Shown: positions 26,988-34,607 of the stretch, piece after piece
How the letters are laid out: each line of letters opens with the position of its first letter
Numbering within the stretch: position 1 is the first letter of the stretch
Assembly: GCA_937946835.1 (NCBI GenBank)
Contig: CALFAV010000030.1
Span: 1-64,000, forward strand
Origin: an uncultured Verrucomicrobiae bacterium
GTDB taxonomy: Bacteria > Verrucomicrobiota > Verrucomicrobiia > Limisphaerales > J093
DNA: 64,000 nt
Direction of reading: 5' to 3'
Position numbers and translations under genes: made by a program
Notes under the pieces: model-generated
The model's input: only the letters and a program-made list of their open reading frames with translations
The model's database searches: none
Told to the model about the DNA's origin: nothing

Positions 26988-28442
26988 ATGCGCCTGACCA
27001 TGTTTTTGCCGGGCCGCCGGGGTTGGCTCCGGGTTGTGGCCCGGCTCGGCCTCTGGGTTTGCCTGAGCTTGTGCGGCCGCGGCGGGGATCGGTTGTCCGC
27101 CGCCCCGGATCGGCCCTGGAATTTCATCGTCATCCTGGCCGACGATCTGGGCGCCACGGACCTGGCCTGCACGGGGAGCCCGTTTTACGAGACACCGCAC
27201 CTGGACCGGCTGGCGGCCGAGGGCCTGAAATTCACCACCGCCTACGCCGCCTGCACCGTATGCTCACCCACGCGCGCCAGCCTGCTCACCGGTCAATACC
27301 CGGCCCGGCTCCATCTCACGGACTGGATTCCCGGTCACCGCCGGCCGCACGCGCGGTTGCGGGTGCCGGACTGCAGGCAGCACCTGCCCCTGCCGGGCGA
27401 GGTCCCGAACCTCGCGCACCGCCTGAGAAAAGCCGGGTATGCCACGGCCAGCATTGGCAAGTGGCACCTGGGCGGTCCCGAGTACCCCCCGGAGCGACAG
27501 GGGTTCGATCTCAACGTGGCCGGCACGGACCGGGGTCAGCCGCCCAGCTACTTTGCCCCCTATCGCCTCCCCACCTTGCCCGACGGGCCGCCCGGCGAAT
27601 ATCTCACCGACCGTGAAAGTGCCGAGGCGTGCGGGTTTGTTGAACGGCACCGGGACCGCCCCTTTTTCCTGTACCTGGCGCACCATGCGGTGCACACGCC
27701 GCTGGCCGCGCCCCCGGACCGGGTGGCTTATTACGAGCGCAAGGCCCGCCGCGTGGGCGGGCCGCAAACCAACGCGGTCTATGCGGCGATGATCGAAGGC
27801 CTGGACCGGAGCGTGGGGCGGTTGCGGCAGACGTTGGACCGCCTGGGACTGGCCGACCGCACGGTGCTCATCTTCACCTCGGACAATGGCGGTCTGCTCG
27901 GCGGGCCGCACCAGCCGGTCACCTCCAACCTCGGCCTGCGTGCCGGCAAGGGCTCCGCCTACGAGGGCGGTGTGCGTGTGCCCTTGATGGTACTTTGGCC
28001 CGGCGTGACGCGGCCCGGTCGCCCGTGCGCTGCGCCGGTGATTACGCCGGACCTGTACCCCACCGTGCTCGAAATCGCCGGCCTGGCGGACGCTCCCGGT
28101 CATGCGGTGGACGGGATTTCCCTCGTGCCGCTGCTGCGGGGCGCCCGGGGGCCGCGGCGTGACCGGTTGTACTGGCATTACCCGCATTACCATCCGGGCG
28201 GCGCCACCCCTTACGGCGCCATCCGGGCGGGCGATTGGAAGCTCATCGAGTTTTTCGAGACCGGCCGGCTCGAGTTGTACCACCTGGGCCGGGACCCGGG
28301 TGAAACCACGGATCGCGCGGCGGCCGACCCGGGCCGCGCGCGCCGCCTGCAGCGGGAACTGGCCGCCTGGCGGCTGCGCGTGGGGGCGCAAATACCACTC
28401 CCCAATCCCGCTTACGACCCGGCGCGGGACACCTGGCGGTAA
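26988..28442 (+). CDS. Secreted sulfatase
   Basis: This 484-residue enzyme has an N-terminal hydrophobic signal sequence (about 10-30) for export. The metal-binding pair Asp52-Asp53 lies in 'ILADDLGATD'. The active-site signature CSPTRASLLTG (Cys92) is the Cys-type that is converted to formylglycine. 'GKWHLGG' and 'TSDNGGLLGG' supply further metal and substrate residues. It hydrolyses sulfate esters, probably of polysaccharides or glycans, in the periplasm. I chose the ATG at 26988 because it gives the signal peptide and follows a promoter-like sequence; the frame stays open 123 bases further upstream. No maturation enzyme gene is visible in the window. Confidence 0.9.
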   Translation: MRLTMFLPGRRGWLRVVARLGLWVCLSLCGRGGDRLSAAPDRPWNFIVILADDLGATDLACTGSPFYETPHLDRLAAEGLKFTTAYAACTVCSPTRASLLTGQYPARLHLTDWIPGHRRPHARLRVPDCRQHLPLPGEVPNLAHRLRKAGYATASIGKWHLGGPEYPPERQGFDLNVAGTDRGQPPSYFAPYRLPTLPDGPPGEYLTDRESAEACGFVERHRDRPFFLYLAHHAVHTPLAAPPDRVAYYERKARRVGGPQTNAVYAAMIEGLDRSVGRLRQTLDRLGLADRTVLIFTSDNGGLLGGPHQPVTSNLGLRAGKGSAYEGGVRVPLMVLWPGVTRPGRPCAAPVITPDLYPTVLEIAGLADAPGHAVDGISLVPLLRGARGPRRDRLYWHYPHYHPGGATPYGAIRAGDWKLIEFFETGRLELYHLGRDPGETTDRAAADPGRARRLQRELAAWRLRVGAQIPLPNPAYDPARDTWR

Positions 28443-28455
28443 GTGGGGCGGGGCT

Positions 28456-29406
28456 TCAGACCCGGTGGGTGGGCCGGCTCGGGCGGTTTGGGCGGTTCAG
28501 GGCCGGGGTGGCCCGGGCGCGGCGCACCAGCGCAAAGCCCAGCGCCAGCCCGGCGCCCAGCGCGCTCCAGGCGGCCGGCTCGGGAACGGAGTACAGGGCC
28601 AGGAAAGCGGTAATCTCCGACGCATAGTTCCCGACATAGGAAAACCCGTTGTACCAATCGCCGGTGTTCTGGTCCTGGCCGATAAACCAGTTGATGCCGG
28701 TGAGAGTCAGGTGGCCCGATCCGGTCTTGTCCACGAAGAGCGGGCCGCCGGAGTCACCACTTTGGAGGAAGGCCTCGTAGGTCACGTAACCCGGGTCGCC
28801 ACTGGCGTCCACCCGGGCGCCCAGCGCGTCATCCGTGGTCCCGCCCACGGTGATGCTGTCGAACCAGGTGTCCAGGCGATTTCGCCCCACGGCCAGGTCT
28901 TGCGAGACCGGCCAGGAGGTGGGGGAGCGCCCGAACAGGAAGCCGTTGAGGTTGTGGTAGGGTGAGGTGGCGAACTGGCCCGGGTTGAAGATGGGCTCGG
29001 TGGCGTAGGCGTAATGCTCGATGAAGCCGGGCACGGGTTGGTTCAACACCCCGATCCACAGGTCGCTGCTCAAGAGCCGCTGCGCCGTCGCGGTCACCGT
29101 CCGCGTCACCGCGACCCCGCTCGGATCATTGGAGGCGTAAAACGTGACCGAATCGCCCGTGCTGGGAGGAAAGTGGTATGCGCCGAGGAAGACGTTGGGG
29201 CTGATGAGGGTCAGCCACCGCCCGCCGGTGGTCAGACCGACGCCCGACAAATTGTACCCGGAGGCGACGAAGGAGGGTGAGTTGGCGAAGCGGTCGTTGG
29301 TGGCGGAAGTGTACCCGTCAATGATGACCGCGCCGAATCCCCGCGTGGCGAGGCCGATCCCCAGGGCAACCGCGAGTCCCGCAACCCTGTAATTCCCCAA
29401 ATTCAT
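28456..29406 (-). CDS. PEP-CTERM-anchored trypsin-like serine protease
   Basis: This 316-residue exported protein has a signal peptide at residues 1-25. The catalytic Ser219 lies in 'QSGDSGGPLF'. The likely His is His78 ('GAYHFPP', without the usual TAAHC context) and the likely Asp is Asp115 ('SSDLWIGV'). The C-terminus is a PEP-CTERM sorting signal: VPEP at 274-277, a hydrophobic helix and 'RRARA'. In other bacteria an exosortase cleaves such tails; none is encoded here. It converges on the sulfatase gene with 13 bases between stops and has a strong, apparently leaderless promoter. Confidence 0.85.
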   Translation of the reverse strand: MNLGNYRVAGLAVALGIGLATRGFGAVIIDGYTSATNDRFANSPSFVASGYNLSGVGLTTGGRWLTLISPNVFLGAYHFPPSTGDSVTFYASNDPSGVAVTRTVTATAQRLLSSDLWIGVLNQPVPGFIEHYAYATEPIFNPGQFATSPYHNLNGFLFGRSPTSWPVSQDLAVGRNRLDTWFDSITVGGTTDDALGARVDASGDPGYVTYEAFLQSGDSGGPLFVDKTGSGHLTLTGINWFIGQDQNTGDWYNGFSYVGNYASEITAFLALYSVPEPAAWSALGAGLALGFALVRRARATPALNRPNRPSRPTHRV

Positions 29407-29411
29407 AGCGT

Positions 29412-29440
29412 GATTTAAGCACTCGGTGTCCGCACGTCAA
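29412..29440 (-). promoter_or_regulatory. Strong promoter of the PEP-CTERM protease gene, leaderless
   Basis: On the minus strand TTGACG (29440-29435), exactly 17 bases, then TAAATC (29417-29412), followed by only 5 bases before the ATG at 29406. Transcription should start at or within a base or two of the A of the ATG. This is the best example of the pattern in the window. Confidence 0.65.
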
Positions 29441-29590
29441 GCGCTCCACCGCGGTCTCATCGGCCATTTGCGTCGGCCGCGGGGAGTCGGCCGGGGCCGT
29501 GCTACGAGAGCCATACCGGGCCCGGCGTCCGCCGTCGGGAGGCGCCGCCAGGAGCGGCCCCGTACAGACGGCGCTTGCCGCGGGCGGGCG

Positions 29591-29619
29591 TTGCGCGGAG
29601 GCTGGCGGCCGCTTTTTTT
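29591..29619 (+). promoter_or_regulatory. Possible promoter of pdxH
   Basis: TTGCGC (29591-29596), 17 bases, then a T-rich -10 region (TTTTTT, 29614-29619) and 5 bases to the ATG. The -10 is poor, but the geometry is the same as for neighbouring genes. The rest of 29441-29590 holds no gene. Confidence 0.3.
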
Positions 29620-29624
29620 GCGCC

Positions 29625-30263
29625 ATGAACATTGCCGACATGCGCCGCGATTACACCCGGGAGCCGCTGCACCGGCGCGACCTCAGGCCGGACCCGTTCG
29701 ATCAGTTTGGCCTCTGGTTCGAGCAGGCCTGTGCCAGCGGCATCGTCGAGCCCAACGCCATGAGCCTGGCCACGGTGGGAACGGACGGCCGGCCCACGCT
29801 GCGCACCGTGCTGTTGAAGAAGTGGGACAAAACCGGGTTTGTCTTTTTCACCAACCTCGAGAGTCGCAAGGCCCGGCAGATCGCCGAAAACCCGAATGTG
29901 GCGCTGCTGTTTGCCTGGCTGGCCCTGGAACGGCAGGTGGCCATCAACGGCACGGCCGAACGCATCCCCGCCGCCGAGGTCCTGGCCTATTTTGTGACCC
30001 GGCCCTTCGCCAGCCAACTGGCCGCGTGGGCCTCGCCGCAGAGCCGGGTCATTTCCGCCCGCTCGCTGCTGGAGGCCAAGTGGGAGGAAATGAAGCGCAA
30101 GTTCCACGAGGGCCGGGTGCCGCTGCCCGCGTTCTGGGGCGGCTACCGCGTGGTGCCCCGCGACTTCGAGTTCTGGCAGGGCCGGCCCAACCGGTTGCAC
30201 GACCGGTTCCTGTACACCCCGCGGCCGGACGGGGGCTGGCAGATAGACCGGCTGGCGCCCTGA
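29625..30263 (+). CDS. pdxH: Pyridoxamine 5'-phosphate oxidase
   Basis: This 212-residue FMN enzyme oxidises pyridoxamine- or pyridoxine-5'-phosphate to pyridoxal 5'-phosphate. '[20 protein letters not shown]' and '[16 protein letters not shown]' form the FMN-binding part. '[14 protein letters not shown]' and the conserved C-terminal '[14 protein letters not shown]' with 'WQIDRLAP' are diagnostic. The length is normal. I chose the ATG at 29625 ([10 protein letters not shown]), which matches the family start; the frame is open upstream but unconserved. Confidence 0.95.
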   Translation: MNIADMRRDYTREPLHRRDLRPDPFDQFGLWFEQACASGIVEPNAMSLATVGTDGRPTLRTVLLKKWDKTGFVFFTNLESRKARQIAENPNVALLFAWLALERQVAINGTAERIPAAEVLAYFVTRPFASQLAAWASPQSRVISARSLLEAKWEEMKRKFHEGRVPLPAFWGGYRVVPRDFEFWQGRPNRLHDRFLYTPRPDGGWQIDRLAP

Positions 30264-30284
30264 ACGGAGCGGGCCGGTTCGCGC

Positions 30285-30314
30285 TTGACGCTGTGGGCGG
30301 CGGTGGGGTTGCAT
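30285..30314 (+). promoter_or_regulatory. Promoter of the small DUF3568-like gene
   Basis: TTGACG (30285-30290), 18 bases, TTGCAT (30309-30314), then 7 bases to the ATG at 30322. This again predicts an mRNA beginning at or next to the start codon. Confidence 0.4.
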
Positions 30315-30321
30315 CCGCGGC

Positions 30322-30708
30322 ATGAAATGGAACTGCTTTGTCCTGCTGGCCGCGCTGGGTTTCGCGGCATTGACGCCGGCGTGCTACACGACCGTGGAGG
30401 GGCGCAAGAAGGCGGGGGTGCCCTTCCGCAAGGATCGGATTGAGAGCCGCTACGAGCGCCGGCCGGCCGAGGTGTTTGCCGCCGCCAAGGTGGTGCTGGC
30501 AGACCTGGGTACGTTGACCAGCGAGAACACCATCGCCGGGACCCTCGAGGCGAAGGTGGACAACAACACCGTGTGGGTGAAGGTGACGGAGGTGGAGCCG
30601 GGCATCAGCGAGGTGCAGGTGCAGGCCCGGCGCAGTTCCCTCGCCGGCAACGTGGATTTGGCCAGCGAGGTGGACAAACGCATCGCCCTGGAACTTCAGG
30701 CGCGCTGA
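30322..30708 (+). CDS. Small exported DUF3568-like protein
   Basis: This 128-residue protein has a hydrophobic export signal (about 5-20) ending in 'LTPACYTT', a poor lipobox that might still be acylated at Cys21. The body ('RIESRYERRPAEVFAAAKVV', 'AKVDNNTVWVKVTEVEPGIS') resembles the DUF3568 family of small periplasmic proteins of unknown function. Its last 13 bases overlap the end of the convergent TPR gene. Confidence 0.72.
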   Translation: MKWNCFVLLAALGFAALTPACYTTVEGRKKAGVPFRKDRIESRYERRPAEVFAAAKVVLADLGTLTSENTIAGTLEAKVDNNTVWVKVTEVEPGISEVQVQARRSSLAGNVDLASEVDKRIALELQAR

Positions 30709-31919
30709 GGCGGGCCGCTTTTCAACCCCATCCGGGGATCGGCCGGGTCAAGCGGAAAGGTTTGGCCCGGCCTTTTTGCCGCCCAGCGCTTGGGCAGCAA
30801 GGCCAGCGCCCGCCGGGCCGTTTCCGCCGCCGGCCCGTCCGGCTCCAGATCAATAATCCGTTGCAGGGCATGCTGCGCAGCGGCGGGATCCCCGGTGCCG
30901 TCCACGTGGACCTCGGCCAGGAGGTTCAGCCAGCGGACCACCTGCGCGCGCGGGGCCCGGGGTTGGGCGATCAGTTGCTCGAGTTGTTCGGCGGCCAGGT
31001 CCGGACGCTGGAATTCCCGGTGATAGAGCAACGCCAGTTCTTCGCGGGTCTGATTGTCGTCCGGGTAGCGGTCCAGGTGCGCCACCAACTGCTCCGCGCG
31101 TTGGTGCGGGTCGCTGTCGCGGGGCACGATTTTGGGGGCCTCGCCCAGTACCCCGAGCCGTTCCGGGGCGCGCGGTACTTCGAGGCGGGGGCGTTCGCGG
31201 CGCTCCCGTAACATGGCTTCGGGCGTCAGGTGGGCCAGCCGTTGCCGGGCCAGGTGGGCCTCCGGGGTGTCGGGCAGAAGCTGCCCGATGCGCTCCAGGG
31301 CGGCCTGCGCGGCGGGGCGGTCGCCGGCCAGCCGCAGATGCCACTCGGCCAGCCGCTGCAGGGCGAAGGCGATTTCGCGGGGGGTCCGGGCGGGGGATTG
31401 GAGGCAGGTCTCGATCGTGACGGCGGCGGCGGCCAGGTCGTGCTGGTCCTCGGCCTGGATTTCCGCCAGCAGCATCCGGGCGCGGAAATGGTCGGGGAAA
31501 CGCGCCAGTTGCGCGTGCACGGCCGCCACGGCCTCGGCGTAGCGGCCCTGCTTGCGCCGCGCCTCGGCGATGGACAAGACCGGCTCCGGGTTCGGGGCGG
31601 CCGCACCGCCGTCGTAAAGGGTGCCCACCCAGCGGCCGAGGCCTTCGGCGAGGCGGGGTGCCCAGATGAGGGCCAGGATCAGGCCCGCCACGGCGGCGAA
31701 GGGGACGCCCACCCAGACGCTGACGGCGTCCCAGCGGGCAAACAACGGTCCCAGCCCCCAAATAATGAAGGCCAGGTCCGCGGCGGTGAACACCCAGCGC
31801 CAGACCAGCGCCGAGCGGTCCTCGCTCCGCTCCCAGAGGCGGCGCACGGCCCAGACCGCGGCGGCCAGGAAACCCAGCCACACCACCACGAAAATCAGGA
31901 ACTGGAGCAGGCGCTTCAT
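30696..31919 (-). CDS. Membrane-anchored TPR protein
   Basis: This 407-residue protein has three hydrophobic segments in its first 90 residues (about 4-25, 43-60, 70-88), followed by a soluble helical domain of TPR-type repeats ('AEARRKQGRYAEAVAAVHAQ', 'RAEQLVAHLDRYPDDNQTRE', 'LAAEQLEQLIAQ'). TPR domains mediate protein contacts. It lies 48 bases downstream of the PilT-like gene in the same direction and may serve the same pathway. I cannot give a specific function. Confidence 0.75.
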   Translation of the reverse strand: MKRLLQFLIFVVVWLGFLAAAVWAVRRLWERSEDRSALVWRWVFTAADLAFIIWGLGPLFARWDAVSVWVGVPFAAVAGLILALIWAPRLAEGLGRWVGTLYDGGAAAPNPEPVLSIAEARRKQGRYAEAVAAVHAQLARFPDHFRARMLLAEIQAEDQHDLAAAAVTIETCLQSPARTPREIAFALQRLAEWHLRLAGDRPAAQAALERIGQLLPDTPEAHLARQRLAHLTPEAMLRERRERPRLEVPRAPERLGVLGEAPKIVPRDSDPHQRAEQLVAHLDRYPDDNQTREELALLYHREFQRPDLAAEQLEQLIAQPRAPRAQVVRWLNLLAEVHVDGTGDPAAAQHALQRIIDLEPDGPAAETARRALALLPKRWAAKRPGQTFPLDPADPRMGLKSGPPQRA

Positions 31920-31967
31920 ACCGTGCCACGGCCGACCGGCACGCCGGCGCGGAGCGAGGGGGCGGGC

Positions 31968-33035
31968 TCAAACGGCATTGCCGGTCTTGGTGATGCGTTC
32001 CGGCCGCCGCGCCCGGCTCAGGGCCACGTCGTAGCTGATCTGGCACTGGCCGTACAATTCGTACAGACAGTTGTCGAACAAAACCATCCCGTCCCGGGCG
32101 CCGGTCTGGAGGATGGTGTCCAGGAGGTGGAGCTGGTTTTCGCGGATGACGTTGCGGACGGCGCCCGTGGCCACGAGCAGTTCGTAGGCGAGGGTGCGCC
32201 GGGCGCGGTCCACGCTGGGCAGCAGTTCCTGGCAGATGATGCCCTGCAGGCAACTGGCCAGTTGCAGGATGACCTGTTTCTGCGCCGCGCCCTCGAATAC
32301 GCCGATGATGCGCTCCAGGGCGTTGGCGACGCTGGGCGAGTGCAGCGTGGCCAGCACCAGATGGCCGGTCTCCGCCGCCGTCAACGCCGTGGCGATGGCC
32401 TCGCGGTCGCGCGTCTCGCCGATGGCGATCACGTCCGGGTCCTGCCGCAGCACGTGGATCAGGGCGCGCGAGAACGAGGGCGTGTCGGTGAGCACCTCCT
32501 GCTGGACGACGACGGCCCGCTTGGAATGGTGCACGAACTCGATGGGGTCCTCGATGGTCACGATCTTGCAGCGGCGCTCGGTGTTGATGAGGTCCACCAG
32601 GTAATTGAGCGTGGTGGTCTTGCCCGAGCCGGCCGGGCCGGTGATCAGCAACAGGCCCACCGGGCGGCGGGCCAGGTCATCGAGCTTGGCCGGCAGGCCC
32701 AGTTCCTCCCGGGTGGGAATTTCCTCGCCCAAAAAACGCAGGGCCAATTCCGGGTGCCCCGCGCGCCGGTACAGGGTCAACCGCACCCGGCCCAGGCGGG
32801 GACAGGGCAGGGCGGCGCACAACTCCCAATCGCGGTCAAACGCGGCGCGCTGCTCGGGGGTCAGGAGGCTGGCGGCCAGCGCGTCCAGATCGGCCCCGCG
32901 CAGGGGCGGGGCGGGCAGGGGAAAGATTTCCCCGTTGACCCGCACCGCCGGCGGCAGGCCGGCAATGAGGTGCAGGTCCGAAGCCCCGCGGTCCAGGGCC
33001 TCGGCCAGCAGGTGGTTGAACCGGTCCAGGTTCAT
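31968..33035 (-). CDS. PilT-family type IV pilus retraction ATPase
   Basis: This 355-residue secretion-type ATPase has the N-terminal PAS-like domain ('ASDLHLIAGLPPAVRVNGEI'), Walker A GPAGSGKT (about 131-138), the Asp boxes 'TIEDPIEFVH' and 'LRQDPDVIAIGETRD', and the His box 'LATLHSPS'. PilT hexamers power pilus retraction and twitching motility. The ATG at 33035 gives the family start and overlaps the stop of the upstream TPR gene (ATGA); the longer open frame is that gene's shadow. No other pilus assembly gene is adjacent. Confidence 0.9.
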   Translation of the reverse strand: MNLDRFNHLLAEALDRGASDLHLIAGLPPAVRVNGEIFPLPAPPLRGADLDALAASLLTPEQRAAFDRDWELCAALPCPRLGRVRLTLYRRAGHPELALRFLGEEIPTREELGLPAKLDDLARRPVGLLLITGPAGSGKTTTLNYLVDLINTERRCKIVTIEDPIEFVHHSKRAVVVQQEVLTDTPSFSRALIHVLRQDPDVIAIGETRDREAIATALTAAETGHLVLATLHSPSVANALERIIGVFEGAAQKQVILQLASCLQGIICQELLPSVDRARRTLAYELLVATGAVRNVIRENQLHLLDTILQTGARDGMVLFDNCLYELYGQCQISYDVALSRARRPERITKTGNAV

Positions 33036-33817
33036 GCGCCGCCGTGCCAGAAGCGCCGCCAGCGGCCCACCCATCCCGACCAGGAACCCGGCACCTGCAG
33101 CGCCTCGCGCACCGGGACGATTTCGGGGCAGGCGGCGTCCAGTTGCTCGGCGTGGGCCAGGGATTGACGGGCCTCCACGGCCAGGCCCATCGCCCACTGG
33201 CACCGGGCCAGTTGAAGCCAGAGGACCGTGGCGGTCTCGTCCAGCCCGAGGGCCTGGCGCGCCAGCTTGAGGGCGCGGGCAAACTGGCGGTGGAACAGCC
33301 CGGCCCGCGAGGCCAGCCAGGGCCAGAGCCACTCGGTGGGCGCGGCGGTGAAGGCCTTGGCGAAGCAGTACTCCGCGCGCTTTTCGCGTCGCGCCAGCAG
33401 GACCTCGCCCCGGGCCAGCCACACGGCGGGGGCGACCTCGACGCCCCGCACGGCGGCGTCGGAAAAGGCCAGCGCCGCTTCCGCGTCCCCCGCGCGGGTC
33501 AGGGCCACGGCCTTGAGGGCGAGCAGCTCGGGTTCTTCCGGGAATTGCTCGAGCGCCTTGTCGGCCCAGCCGCCGGCCTCCGCGGGGTCTCCCAGTTCCA
33601 ACAGCAGGCGCACCTGGCCGGTCCAGGCCGGCACGCTGCGCGGGTTGACCTCCAGCACCCGGGCAAAGTGCCGCAAGGCGGGCTCAAAGTAACCGGTGCG
33701 GAACTCGCGCTCCGCCTCGGCCAGCAGGCGCACCTCCTCGTCGGCCGCCGCCCGGGTTTGGTGCGGGCGTGCGCCGGCCTCGCGGTCGCCGAATTCGAGG
33801 TTGGAAAACCGGCTCAT
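33032..33817 (-). CDS. TPR-repeat protein
   Basis: This 261-residue protein has no signal peptide and is probably cytoplasmic. Helical repeats run through residues 30-235 ('AEREFRTGYFEPALRHFARV', 'WADKALEQFPEEPELLALKA', 'LKLARQALGLDETATVLWLQ'). It is translationally coupled to the PilT-like ATPase and could regulate or localise it. I chose the ATG at 33817 (MSRFSNLEF) because the upstream open frame is made of the intergenic repeat. On the minus strand TTGGAG, 16 bases, TATGTT just upstream is a possible promoter. Confidence 0.78.
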   Translation of the reverse strand: MSRFSNLEFGDREAGARPHQTRAAADEEVRLLAEAEREFRTGYFEPALRHFARVLEVNPRSVPAWTGQVRLLLELGDPAEAGGWADKALEQFPEEPELLALKAVALTRAGDAEAALAFSDAAVRGVEVAPAVWLARGEVLLARREKRAEYCFAKAFTAAPTEWLWPWLASRAGLFHRQFARALKLARQALGLDETATVLWLQLARCQWAMGLAVEARQSLAHAEQLDAACPEIVPVREALQVPGSWSGWVGRWRRFWHGGA

Positions 33818-33959
33818 GCGTGTGGGTTTGGGCTCTCGAACGCCCTCAACATAGCAGGGGCGCGGCTGGCTCCAACCCATTTCCCGCGGTTTGGCTTGTC
33901 CCACCGGTTCACCTCCGGCTCTGGCAACCATGCCGCCGATCTGGGTCGCGGCGGGCGAC

Positions 33960-34310
33960 CCATCCGGTGTTTCTGCTGTCGCGCGGGCGTTTGGAGTGCG
34001 CCCGCCTGCGGCCGCTTTCCGCGGTAGCGGCGGGCGACCCGCTGGCCGTAGAGCCGGGCGTCCCGCCCGGCGGGACCCGGGCGCGGTGAAATGCGGCCCT
34101 GCACCGGTAGGGCACCGCGGTGTCGGCACCGCGCTTCCGGGCGGCAAGCTGCCGCCCTTTACGGCAACCGAGACGGTTGCCGCTACGGTAGCGGCGGGCG
34201 TCCCGCCCGGCGGGCATACGGGCCACGATGCAGCGCGGCCCCACGGGGGAAAGCGCCGGCGAGCGGGCGCACTCCACAGACTGGCGCCCGGTCCGGTGTC
34301 TCCACCGAGG
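33960..34310. repeat. Composite palindromic repeat array, most complete copy
   Basis: This occupies most of the 790-base gap between the TPR/PilT operon and the hybrid kinase gene. Module B is inverted at 33980-34022 and direct at 34247-34298, framing about 320 bases. Inside are two copies of GTAGCGGCGGGCG plus CCCGC (34024 and 34188), the core CGTCCCGCCCGGCGGG at 34057-34073 and again near 34199-34214, and the palindrome CACCGCGGTG (34113-34122). Hairpins lie at 34141-34155 (GCGGCA/TGCCGC) and 34163-34181 (GGCAACCG/CGGTTGCC). No open frame is conserved. The remainder, 34311-34607, shows nothing I can name. Confidence 0.65.
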
Positions 34311-34607
34311 CCGGGTGTCTTGGAATACGGGGAGTCCTCTGTCGCCACACCCCCCGTGCCCGGGCCGGCGGCATTGAAGGCTTGCCGTGCCCGTCCGGCA
34401 TGGTCAACTAAACCGCGTCATCACCATGCTGCGTTCCGAATCAACTCGACGAGGGATTCGGTCCCCGCATGAGCTGTGGGGTTGCGCCCGGTCACCGGGG
34501 CAGGGGAAGGGAGAGCGGGCTGGCTTTTCCACCGACCACCTGCCGGCCCGGGTGTTCCCCAAGGCCGGCCGCACCTCCCGCTTGTGAACGCACCTGCGTC
34601 AAACTCC

